From Bugulina stolonifera (taxonomy: Eukaryota > Bryozoa > Gymnolaemata > Cheilostomatida > Bugulidae), in the NCBI GenBank assembly GCA_935421135.1, contig OW285187.1:5642001-5706000 (forward strand): 64,000 nucleotides of DNA, written 5' to 3'. The position numbers were made by a program, and so were the translations under genes. Position 1 is the first letter of the stretch; every line of letters starts with the position of its first letter. This document shows positions 39,101-48,687 of the stretch, piece by piece. The notes under the pieces were generated by a model that saw only the letters and a program-made list of their open reading frames with translations, made no database searches and was not told the origin of the DNA.

Positions 39101-42100
39101 ATTTCAAACCGGATAACATTTCATTTGCATGAGAACCCTGAGAAGTACAAACATGTACATTACAGTGTAGCTGTCTATTCATTTAATTATACAACCTCAT
39201 ATACATTTGATTGAATAATACAAGGGAGTATCCTCCTATATACATACATGTATTAGCCCAAGTTATGAGTTATCCCATCATGGATACTATGCTTCATAAT
39301 GGTACAACTCCAAATATGCACGGTAACTTCAAGCTGAGATGAAATTTGCAGTCTTGTTTATGTATACTGTTTGTGCATAGCACATAACTAATATCAACAT
39401 ATCATGTATATAACATCAATATTTCATTTGAAGACATGCCCCTATGCATCTAACATTAATTACTGGAGAGCACTATGTAATGCTGTCGCGTTAACACCTG
39501 CAAGTACCTTGTTGAAAGAGTCAATAGATGCATATCTGCTGTATCTCATTTTCTCCTTCTCTAGGTCTTGGGATGTCATGGAACTAAAGGCATCTGTATC
39601 CTTCAGGTCCCACAGAGCCTTAACGTCTATAAGGGCTCCAGAACGTCTAACCTTAACTGTGTGAGTGGCTAACTCGTATGGTCTCTCACTCAGGTAGCCC
39701 TGGTCATTGTTAGCTGTCTGTAGCAGATCTATGAATTAAACATCCATATACATGTATACACACAGTACATGTATATACACAGTACATCTATATACACAGT
39801 ACATGTATATACACAGTACATGTACACAACATGTTCACATACCTAGGATTCAGTATGCACTTCATTGTCTAAAATATCAAAACCTAAACCTCCGTTTATA
39901 CGTAGCTAGCTTGTAAACTAACCATTCTGAGACATTTGAGTAGATAGTATGCGGCTATATAGTGGTGCGAAATCCTTTTTGGATCTTTTGTTAGGTGGAG
40001 ACATAGATCGGGGACTGCCAGGGCTCCTTGGTCTGTAAGTCAACCAAAATAATTCAACGTCTTTAATAGAATGTGTAGAAGTAACCGATGGCAGTGCACG
40101 GTACAATGTAAACTCCAGTTTACATTGTACTGTACCGTGCACTGCCATTGGTTACTAAACTGGTCAAGCCGACTACATGTATGTGTAGTCTATAGATGTA
40201 TATTTATCATTTATTGCTTGATGTCAAAGGTATACAACTTATATAAATGACTCCATGACTAATTGGACAGTGCAGTACAGAAGCGATACAGACTCTATGA
40301 GAAACAGAACAGTCAGGTGTACAGAAGAACTCAAAAGTTTGGTGTACAAAGGCAATACTTACCCTGTGAGGAATGAATGTACAAAGGCAATACTTACCCT
40401 GTGAGGACTGAGTGTACAAAGGCAATGCTTACCCTGTGAGGAATGAGCGCGGTGACCTAAATAGCACTGAGGTACCACGGAACTTCAGCTGACCAACTGT
40501 TGTAAGGAAATCATTGAGTGGTAGATCCAATGGTTTACCTTCCTCTGCTTGTGGACAAAACTTTCTACAAAGTAGAGAGGTGAGGGTAAGGTAGGTGAAT
40601 CTTTGGGTTATTATTAGAGAGTCATTGTGATTAGAATAATACATGTAAAACAAGCAGGGAAAGCTCATACATACAAGGCACTGTTCTTCACATCTTCATC
40701 TAGTGCTTCGTCGGTCACCGGCATATTCTTCTTGACTCTTATGTCCCGTATCATTAACCTGTTATACACCAGAGTTGATAAATTACAAAATTCTACTACA
40801 CATTAAAATATTACATCCTAGAAAAGTATATTTAATGAAAACAAGCAAAAGAGACAATAACTCAGACTCACCTAAATTCTTCCCAACTGAAGAGGCCGTC
40901 ACAGTTGGTATCATAATATCTAAATATATATCTACATCTGTACTCGGCAGGACTGCCTCCATGTGGAGTGGTTGGTTCCAGACAGGCTAAACCAATCAAA
41001 GTGTCTAACCAACTCAGGAACCCTCGTCTATTAGTGTCAAATGCTCTGAAAACAATACAGTGTACCAAGGTAAGCGTAGGTAGGCAGCCCAATGGTTCTC
41101 GTCTATACCACGCTATGATTAGCCAATGTGTAAATAAACATAATTCCTCAATCGTATACATGAGTGGTACAAAAAGTGTTTTTGGACAAAACTAAATCAA
41201 TGCATTGCTCACACACATATGTGATCCAGGTGCTCACTTTCGGATCTCGTAGTGCTAATGTTTACTAAAAGCTCTCAAAGTTTGCTAAACGTAAGAAGTT
41301 GTCTATCAATAATCTCCAGATTATACTTCGAATTAAAAGTCGAAATATTAGGACTATGCATGCTGGGTCACATATTGTAATTCATTCGTATCAAAAAACA
41401 GGAGTAAACATTGATAAACTAGAATGAAAGTACATATATTATACATCTACATACCTGAAGAAATGTTCTATGTGGTTAGTGACATCAATGAAACCAAGTC
41501 TTTTCATTAAAATATGAAACTGTGCCATATTGAGTGACTGACTAGGAAAGCTAACATCTAAGTATTCTTTGTATAATAACTCTTGTTCTGCAATGTGTTT
41601 ACACAATTTTTTAACAAGTGAAGCTACATGTACAGTATAATATGTGAGTATTATTCATCAATATCCAATGTGTTGTATTGCAAAGGTTTCACCGTACCAT
41701 ATTGCATATCCTATGCTAGACAAGTAGGCCCACTTGTATGTTTACAATCATTACAAATGCACACCATACCTCCAAGAAATTCACTGACCTTTTGCACCAA
41801 ACTTGGCTGACTTGAGCAACATACTGTATGGAGAGTGCTGTGACGTCAAGTCATTATCCACATACACATATTTATTGTCTTCTATGGTAGATACATCAGC
41901 AAGATGACCTGCATTGGCAGCTTCTATATATGTAAGAACTTCTATCCCAAATAGTACAGCATCACCGGTCCTTCCCTTTTTAGAAAACATAACAATATTA
42001 CGCACAAGTAGAAAAAAATTGTTATGAATGATCAAAAAATGGGAATCCTTTCTATAACACCCAAGTGTCTAAGCATGCCAACTGTATTGTGGTGTAAAGT

Positions 42101-42709
42101 ACCTCCTGTGCCAGCTCTTTGATACGGGGTAGAGTAAGCCAGGTCTGGCCTGCAGGAGAGTCTTCACTGTCCTCTCCATCAGGCAGAGCCATACGAAAAG
42201 TCACATGATTTATATCACGGTCCAGCATCCTACTCTTACCTAGGGACACTTTTACCACTTCTTGGATAGAGACTTTTAGGCCAAAGAGCTGTAAATAGAA
42301 AAAGCCGGCGATGCAGAGCGTGTACAAAAAGTGTGTCCTAAAGACAACTGCAAAACCAGTTTTAAACCATGGAGAAAGATACATAAAAGACCAAGAGTAA
42401 CAGAAATGAACACACAAAAACCAAGTTAAACAAATTGAGAAGGGAGCTTACCTCAAAACCAAGTCTTTGAGCAGCAGAAATGGATGTCTCGCTGTTTTGT
42501 ACATCAGTGCAAGGTAACCACAAACCTTTTCCTTCATAGTCTCTAAGCAGATAGCTGTCATCTAAATTTCTTTTTATGACGGCACTTACAATGCTATTTA
42601 AGCCACATACTGAAGAGCTATGTGAAACAGATTCCATGCTGGTATCTCCATTACTGCTAGCCTTATCTAAGGCATCGCCACCTCCCGAGAATGAAGTGGT
42701 GGAATCCAT
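36124..42709 (-). CDS. Nudix-like / EF-hand / PPP-family Ser/Thr phosphatase
   Basis: Sixteen exons: 42452-42709, 42103-42288, 41789-41975, 41455-41587, 40872-41045, 40675-40758, 40433-40564, 39923-40032, 39508-39728, 39048-39137, 38531-38663, 38122-38252, 37663-37872, 37033-37252, 36611-36714, 36124-36249. All in phase, 832 residues. Residues about 40-148 resemble a Nudix fold (GLWLPCTDV...[14 protein letters not shown], then [13 protein letters not shown]) but lack the catalytic REXXEE box. Two EF-hands follow: [12 protein letters not shown] (258-269, position 5 Arg, probably weak) and [12 protein letters not shown] (300-311, canonical). The C-terminal PPP domain has GDIHGN (570), GDYVDRG (602), GNHE (634), VHGG (687) and RAHE (781), so all six metal ligands are present and it should be active. 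EF-hands precede the phosphatase, unlike PPEF. Calcium control is inferred. Confidence 0.88.
36706..36935. repeat. 38-40 bp tandem repeat carrying the exon 15 splice acceptor
   Basis: Six copies of a unit starting GTGCCTACAG recur at 36711, 36749, 36787, 36825, 36865 and 36905. On the minus strand the unit reads CTGTAGGCAC, and the first copy is the real acceptor (CTGTAG|GCAC) of phosphatase exon 15. The other five place similar acceptor-like sequences 38, 76, 114, 154 and 194 bases upstream in the intron. Confidence 0.85.
37974..38023. repeat. tandem duplication of about 27 bp
   Basis: CTAGTGTAGGTCAGTGAAAG appears twice in direct tandem within intron 12 of the phosphatase gene. The first unit may begin a few bases earlier, near 37971. 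Confidence 0.6.
39745..39830. repeat. 18-bp tandem repeat, ACAGTACATGTATATAC
   Basis: Four to five imperfect copies in intron 8 of the phosphatase gene, built on the TACATGTA motif. Confidence 0.7.
40081..40155. repeat. 75-bp near-perfect hairpin in a phosphatase intron
   Basis: GTAACCGATGGCAGTGCACG on the left pairs with CGTGCACTGCCATTGGTTAC on the right. The arms continue to the centre through AATGTAAACT / AGTTTACATT. One arm has a 4-base insertion (AGTA) and there is one mismatch. It lies between exons 7 and 8 of the phosphatase gene. It could be a small inverted-repeat element or a transcribed hairpin. Confidence 0.75.
40344..40448. repeat. 35-bp tandem triplication of a splice donor
   Basis: TGTACAAAGGCAATACTTAC followed by CCTGTGAGG occurs three times with a 35-base period (ACCC at 40361, 40396 and 40431). 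On the minus strand each copy reads CCTCACAGG|GTAAG. The copy at 40431 is the donor used by exon 7 in the model; the other two lie 35 and 70 bases into the intron. Confidence 0.9.
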
Positions 42710-45562
42710 AGAAACAAGAAGAACCTTAAATTAAGTACAATATAGTATACATCAGGCTCAATACAAACCCAATAAGAGCAAAAACCAAAAACAATAAGTC
42801 CTGGTAGACATTCTGTCTTTCGAGAAAGCATTGCTTACCAATGAAATTCGAGTAACTGCCACAATACTACATACTATTCTCATCAGCTTTTTTACACTTA
42901 GGCCAGCAGGATTCCAGAGAAAATCAGCATAAGATATTTTCTATTAATGCCCTAATGCTAATGCAAACATGCCTGTCCTTTCTCAGGTGCACCACACTTA
43001 ATAAATCTAAACCTTGCCTGGACCACTTTTGTTAACTTAAAACTCACTCCATTGTCTACATAAAACATATTATTCAGAAAACTTTCAAGTAATAGTTTCA
43101 CATGCAATCATCAAATTAATCGCTTATTAAACGTGGCTTATAATTACATTTTTCCAAACGGTAATCATTCTATTAGGCCCCTACATTGCTTATTACATTA
43201 GCCTAACTCTACATCAAAATTAATAAAAATTATTCTCTATTAAACCTATTCATTCTATTGGCTTATGAAAGATTTTTAACACATGGTAGGTTAGCATAAA
43301 AATTCAGATTAAAAAAATTCACGTTATTATATTCGCCTTGTGATTGCGAAACTGAATTGAAATTCAATTAACAATAATTGCAATTTTCTTTCAGCAGTTG
43401 ATCGAATTGGATGAATTATTACAATTTTCTCAACAAAAATTCTGCTTGAAAAGGTTGGGCTGTCAAAAAACTGATACGACCCATATTGGAATACACCTGT
43501 GCCTCATAGGACATGCTGACTGAAGTACAGTAGCTCAAGCTGGAGACGCTAGATGTGGTTATAAATAGGGCTGCTGACTGAACCACCAGTGTTAATCGTA
43601 TCAATTGATAGCTACTGACTGGCCATAGGAAGTACACTAACTTTTAAGCCCCAATACCATGGAGACGCACATCAAGCAGCACCTTCCCAACGGTAAAGAG
43701 ATATTTAAGAAATGTCAGTTAGAAACAGGATGTTCAAAAAACACCTGATTAGAAAACACCCATTACGAAACTGTGTTGATTACTTTTATAAGAAGATAAC
43801 TCACAGGTCATAAATTAATTTTAGTGTTCTAAAAGTTAGCATCAGAAAAAACAAAAAATATAATATTAAAAACCAAAATTAGTTAAAAGGTGGGGGTTGG
43901 GTTGGGTTTAGAGTTTCTACATGTAAATGGTTGCGTTCCATACGATCGTTTTCGGAGGTCATGTTTTGAACTGAGATTTTCGAACAGTAGCAAATTCCCA
44001 CCTGAAATTCCTCTGCCAGACATAACTACCCATACCTTTTACCACACCCCACAGTGGACTGTACTAGTACTAGTGACCAAGAGAGAGCCAGGCACTAAAA
44101 GAAAGACTTCATCAAACACGTAGAGAATGTAATGGTCTTCCCCTGAGAGGCATCAACTATTAGACAGACTACCAGTTACAGCTATTAGATAGTTTAATAC
44201 CACAAATGGGAATAACAGAAAGCCTTGAACCAAAGCTTCCAATGTGAATCCCTAGCAAGGTGAAACTTGTTTTCTGTATCCAATTTGAATTTCGAATTTA
44301 ATTTGGGTGCCTTTTTAGTTTTTATTAGAATGAACCGAGTTTGAGTTTTTTTTTTTTTTTTAAATTTTCCACTGAGACCCTCGAATGAGGTAAAAAGTGT
44401 GGAACACGATAATACTGTGCTTAGGTAATGTTTGTTTTGCTTTTTTGTTATTATTTATGTATGAATGTGTATATATATATATTTTTTTTTTTTCTTTTTT
44501 TAATCTATACACCTATCTGCTTAACACTGTTGTCAGCTCTTTAATTTAATCTCCTCTCACATCACGGATAGTTTTCGGCCAGAATGAATAATAAAAAGAT
44601 TTTGAGCGAATGTATGGCACAAAAGTATTGGGATGTTGCCTGGTGTTATGCCCACTTTGATAATTATGATCAAAGGGAGGCTCAATGCCTTCCGAGAGGC
44701 ACTTGAAAAAAAGATTCATTCTGGCACCCTTTCTTCGTTCCTGAGTAAATCAGTTTACAGGATTAATCTTTATATAAGGTTTTGATTAATACATACGGTC
44801 AAGAATCGGGTAAAAGCACTGTCTGTTTGTTATGTATTATTTTTATTTCATTATTTACAGTTTATCTTTTAAATTCCAATCTGGTTTGGAAACCGGATAC
44901 TATAATTTATTGTGTTAAGTGACCGCAGTATGACGAAACGGAGATGCTAGAAAAACAAGCTTTTTATTGCAAAAGCGTTCATCTGGTAAAAAATAAACTT
45001 TTAAATAAAAACGATATCAAAACGCGTATGTTCAAAACATTAAAACCACCAAAGCCTTGACAACTTAAAGTTGCACTATAACTTTGCGGGCTATAGCTGT
45101 TATAACCTTGTTTCCGGTTCTCTCTAAACGACAAGGATCCTCGTAAACAATAATATTTTAGGTCAGTGATTTAATAACTTTATAAAAATGTGTTATGTTT
45201 ATTTAGTATGCGATGTATGTAGCCATACGAATCAAAGTCTTTTAAATTATTACTGTAGCTTTTTGTCATACTAACTACATTATTTACTTTACCAGTCGCC
45301 AGGAATAAACAGCCAGCAGCCTAGCACCAAAAGCACAGAAAAGTTTTTTCAAATATTAAATTAAAATTTAAATTAAAATAAAATTTTGATTTTTGCATCA
45401 CTTTTTGTGCTTCGTCTTAATCAAATATTTTTTTAATCCAATAAATGATAATTATCATACTCTATAATGCATGTGATATTCGTGCTTATTGATGTGTTTA
45501 GGCCTCAATAATTAAATTTACAATTTTTGTTTGTATTCTGGTTATTAAATTATTGTATAATC
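42710..45562. other. intergenic, 5' flank of the phosphatase gene; no gene seen
   Basis: AT-rich sequence with T-runs at about 44347-44361 and 44482-44492. A 77-codon plus-strand frame at 43890-44123 has no recognisable protein character. No terminal repeats or target duplications were found by eye. Confidence 0.4.
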
Positions 45563-45784
45563 ATAATGTATTTTTAGCAAGGAATTTATCTTTGGGCAGT
45601 CAGAGACTTGTTTCGAATCCATGTAGCCTAAATACCGGTCCCTGACTGGGGTTTGAACCCGGGGCCTCTACGGCACCTAATCGCCTAGCACAGTGAACAG
45701 AACATGCTACCACTACACCAGCTAAGCAAGCTTAAAAAGGAAACTTTGCTGGTGAGCAGTAGACATGCTCTGAACGAACTGCAC
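45563..45784 (-). mobile_element. tRNA-derived SINE-like copy, minus orientation
   Basis: Same unit as 45882-46098 on the other strand. The minus strand carries the A-box-like TGGTGTAGTGGTAGCATG and GGGTTCAAACCCC B-box. Confidence 0.65.
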
Positions 45785-46098
45785 TCCTTGCGAAAAATAC
45801 ATTATACAATATATAGAAAATGGCCAAGCCCCCTAACATTCAGTAAGGCGCAAGGTGGCCATAATAAGAGGGGTGCCTCGTGTGCAGTTTGCTCAGAGCA
45901 TGTCTGCTGCTCACCAGTGAAGCTTCCTTGTTAAGGCTGCTTAGCTGGTGTAGTGGTAGCATGTTCTGTTCACTGTGCTAAGTGATTAAGTGCCGTAGAG
46001 GCCCCGGGTTCAAACCCCAGTCAGGGACTGGTATTTTCATGGATTTGAAACAAGTCTTTGACTGCCCAAAGATAAATTCCTTGCTAAAAATACATTAT
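45563..46098. repeat. foldback of two head-to-head tRNA-like SINE copies
   Basis: Arms 45563-45784 and 45882-46098 are long inverted copies around a 97-base loop. Read outward from the centre, each arm runs through a head region, then CTGGTGTAGTGGTAGCATG and a B-box-like GGGTTCAAACC (right arm) or its near equivalent GGGTTCAAACCCC (left arm, minus strand), then a tail ending CCAAAGATAAATTCCTTGC. The arms differ by scattered substitutions, so they are old or converge imperfectly. Confidence 0.8.
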
Positions 46099-46135
46099 AC
46101 AATATATAGGAAATGGCCAAACCCCCTAACATCCT
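45882..46135 (+). mobile_element. tRNA-derived SINE-like copy, plus orientation
   Basis: Pol III A-box-like TGGTGTAGTGGT at 45946-45957 and B-box GGGTTCAAACC at 46006-46016, about 50 bases apart, slightly more than in a tRNA. The 3' part contains AAAAATACATTATACAATAT and then GGCCAAACCCCCTAACAT. This tail also occurs in the loop of the foldback at about 45787-45836. Confidence 0.65.
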
Positions 46136-46856
46136 AGTTATTATTATTATTAATAATATTACTTCTCATTACGTACAAAATTAAATTGTCATTATATTAT
46201 TTATATAGATATCCAAAATTGTAGTGGTATTAAAGGACTGTACTGGAATTTTGAGGTTTTAAGCTGCATATACCATTAAAAGGTTCAGTAGCAGCTGGAC
46301 CAGTCAGCACAATAGGGCCTACAGGTTGAGCTACATGATGTCATGTTAGGTTTCAGCTCTGTTAAAACTAGTGAATTAAATCATTGTAGGGTGTGAATGC
46401 CAGATCACACATTATCATGATGTTTGATATTTTAAAAATTTTGAGGCTGGCTATTTGTTACCAGTTCAGCATCAATTAGCTACTTTTAAAACAGTTGAGG
46501 TATGTTTATAGATTTATCAAGCAATTTTAACATGGGTAAGTCTGCAGAAAAACAACTCTGAAGGTTTCAGTATGGTCCAACTCTAAGGGACACGAGTCCT
46601 TGGTGATTGTTTATTGGTCTAATCATTTCCACCTCATTAATTTATTGCGTTGCTACACGTTATTGGTTACACTCTGTCGGCAATCGCTCCATTTAAAGGT
46701 ATTTTAACTCTTTTACTTGTGAGTTCCAGGACAGCACTAGTCATGAAACTAAATGCAGCAGTCTAGCACAAATCCTATCATCACACATTTCTAAATATTT
46801 CTTTTGGTTAAATCCTATAAGCAAAATAATAAAGGAAGTTTAGAATTTATCACTAA

Positions 46857-47000
46857 GCAGTCAGGTACTCGATTTCGCATCCATGCAAATATCCCATTCT
46901 GGACTGAAGTTTGAACTCGAGGCCTCGATCGCATCTAATCACCTTGCACAGTGAACAGAACTCATTATCACTACACCTGCTCAGCTTTGCTGTTAAACGG
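46857..47000 (-). mobile_element. third, diverged SINE-like copy upstream of the TMEM121-like gene
   Basis: GCAGTCAGG at the left, CAGTGAACAGAACTCATTAT and CACTACACCTGCTCAGC at the right follow the same order as the copy at 45584-45730, with many substitutions. It overlaps the upstream extension of the TMEM121-like open frame, so that extension (GTG at 46951) is not coding. Confidence 0.6.
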
Positions 47001-47136
47001 TGGATATGTACTGAGCCAACTGTACACCATTGTACTTGTATTTGGTTCTAAGAGTTCACATTCTGTCATTAGTTTTTGTTGTAGTTCCAGAAGTACTATA
47101 TTGACGAATACGAACGTGGCAGAAAACTGTGTCAAC

Positions 47137-48204
47137 ATGGCAGGTGTTGGAAGTATAATAAACAGAATGTGTTTGGAGCTTAAAAATATACCGATGAAGA
47201 TTCTCTGTGTTATGCTAGTGATACTGCAGTCATTCTTCATGGATGTTATAATTGTTAACTGTTATGGGTCTTCAAGTACTAGCAGCACCTGTGCCCCATG
47301 TCAAAACTGCTATTGGTGGATATTAGGGGATGTGATCGTAGTAATTTGCTTTATTTTGTCGCTTGTCATAACTTACAAACACCTGACATATCACAGTACA
47401 TTCAAAAGTTTGCACAAGAGACATATGAAAAATGGTTTGCCACTTTCATGCTTTACATGGTTCCTGTACTCCTCCTATACTGCTGCAAAAGTAGGGGTAA
47501 TTTTTAAATCGGGAATTGATGATAAGCTTGATGAAGGTGACTTCTATGGTCCACAGTTTTTGAAAACTGGGATATGTCTGACTGGAGTTGTCTTCATACT
47601 GTTTGTTGCATCACATCATCATGCCAGGGAAGGAGCTCAAGAACGACTGTATATCAATTCAATGGCAACAGGAGTAACATTTGATGTACTTGACACTGTT
47701 GATTTCCTTGATATTCTTTTTGTAAAGGAAACTAGAGTGACACTACCTTTTGCGTTGGAAGATGCCATATTGGCCATCTCCATTATAAATCTCATAAAAC
47801 CCACATTTTCATTCTTGGTTCTCATTGTAAACCATTTTGGTGCTACTAATGTTAGTCGTGAGCTATCAGCAATCAATGCTTTTCTGTCTGTGTTTCTAGT
47901 CAATACACCCTTTATGGCCATCAGAATGTACTTATGGCACAACCTTAGTCAAGACATTAGCGTGTTTCTGATCAAAAACTTTGTTTTGATATTTATTGGT
48001 ATACACGAACTGTACGAAATAAGTTTAGAAAGAACAAGAGAACAAACTACCAAATCGGATTCAATAGAAATGACACCCAGACTAACGACTGCTCACCGAC
48101 CTACAGATTTGCTGAAGAGAACCAGCCAACAGCAGGATCCTCCAACTGATCAACGCGACTCACTGGTGGAGCACAACCAGGAGGACCACATCTCAAAACT
48201 CTAG
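47137..48204 (+). CDS. TMEM121: TMEM121-like multi-pass membrane protein
   Basis: Intronless frame of 355 residues from ATG 47137, with A at -3 (CAACATGG) and G at +4. The longer open frame to 46951 starts with GTG inside a repeat and is rejected. About six to seven hydrophobic segments: 21-42, 59-80, 103-123, 142-160, 207-231, 243-265 and 275-293. Motifs fit the TMEM121 / CECR6 family: a helix with MD, WWILGDVIVVICF (family GDVCFLL), FTWFLY, FDVLDTVDFLDILF, and KNFVLIFIGIHELYE near the last helix. The last part also resembles TMEM26, so a wider TMEM26/TMEM121 group is possible. The tail after residue 300 is polar and rich in T, Q and D. Function unknown. An acceptor TTGTTGTAG at 47084 suggests a 5' UTR intron. 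Confidence 0.7.
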   Translation: MAGVGSIINRMCLELKNIPMKILCVMLVILQSFFMDVIIVNCYGSSSTSSTCAPCQNCYWWILGDVIVVICFILSLVITYKHLTYHSTFKSLHKRHMKNGLPLSCFTWFLYSSYTAAKVGVIFKSGIDDKLDEGDFYGPQFLKTGICLTGVVFILFVASHHHAREGAQERLYINSMATGVTFDVLDTVDFLDILFVKETRVTLPFALEDAILAISIINLIKPTFSFLVLIVNHFGATNVSRELSAINAFLSVFLVNTPFMAIRMYLWHNLSQDISVFLIKNFVLIFIGIHELYEISLERTREQTTKSDSIEMTPRLTTAHRPTDLLKRTSQQQDPPTDQRDSLVEHNQEDHISKL

Positions 48205-48449
48205 TCTGTAACTTGGAATTATGTTATAAACTTCTTCTGTACACTATATTTTATACTTTTTGCCCAACTCATTTTACAATCGTTTATACTTAGTTTTGTT
48301 TTGTTGTTGGATTTGTACATATATATATTTCTAGTAGATGATCTTGAGTGCAATGTATTGTTAATATATTATACTGGGTTGGAATCGGAACCAATATGTG
48401 ATAACAAAACATAAAATATATTTATTGCTAACTTATCCTATGATTTCCA

Positions 48450-48455
48450 TTTATT
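48450..48455 (-). terminator. candidate polyadenylation signal of Rab GDI
   Basis: TTTATT on the plus strand is AATAAA on the minus strand, 233 bases beyond the GDI stop. A second one lies at 48421-48426. The convergent TMEM121-like gene ends at 48204. Confidence 0.45.
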
Positions 48456-48687
48456 CAAGTAGTCCACATTTATAAGATGACAAATATAAAATATAAGAAC
48501 AAAAACTGGTACATTACAACATTAAGCTACACAGTTATGCTGAATTCACAGTGACTAGCGACCATAAAAACACACAAAGCAGAAACATTCTTGGCGTAGA
48601 GTGAAACACATGCAAATATAAGGTGCATGGTATTCGACTATTAAGTATAAATATCAACCAGTTTGATCACAGAGTTGAAGACAGCAA

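Noticed and set aside
43890..44123. 77-codon plus-strand open frame
   Set aside because: Isolated, no domain, no splice sites giving a longer model.
45946..46016. Functional tRNA gene
   Set aside because: A- and B-box-like motifs are present but spacing is too long, no cloverleaf or acceptor stem closes, and the unit is repeated as a SINE.
46951..47136. N-terminal extension of the TMEM121-like protein
   Set aside because: Begins with GTG inside a SINE-like repeat; the ATG at 47137 has good context and starts just before the first expected helix.
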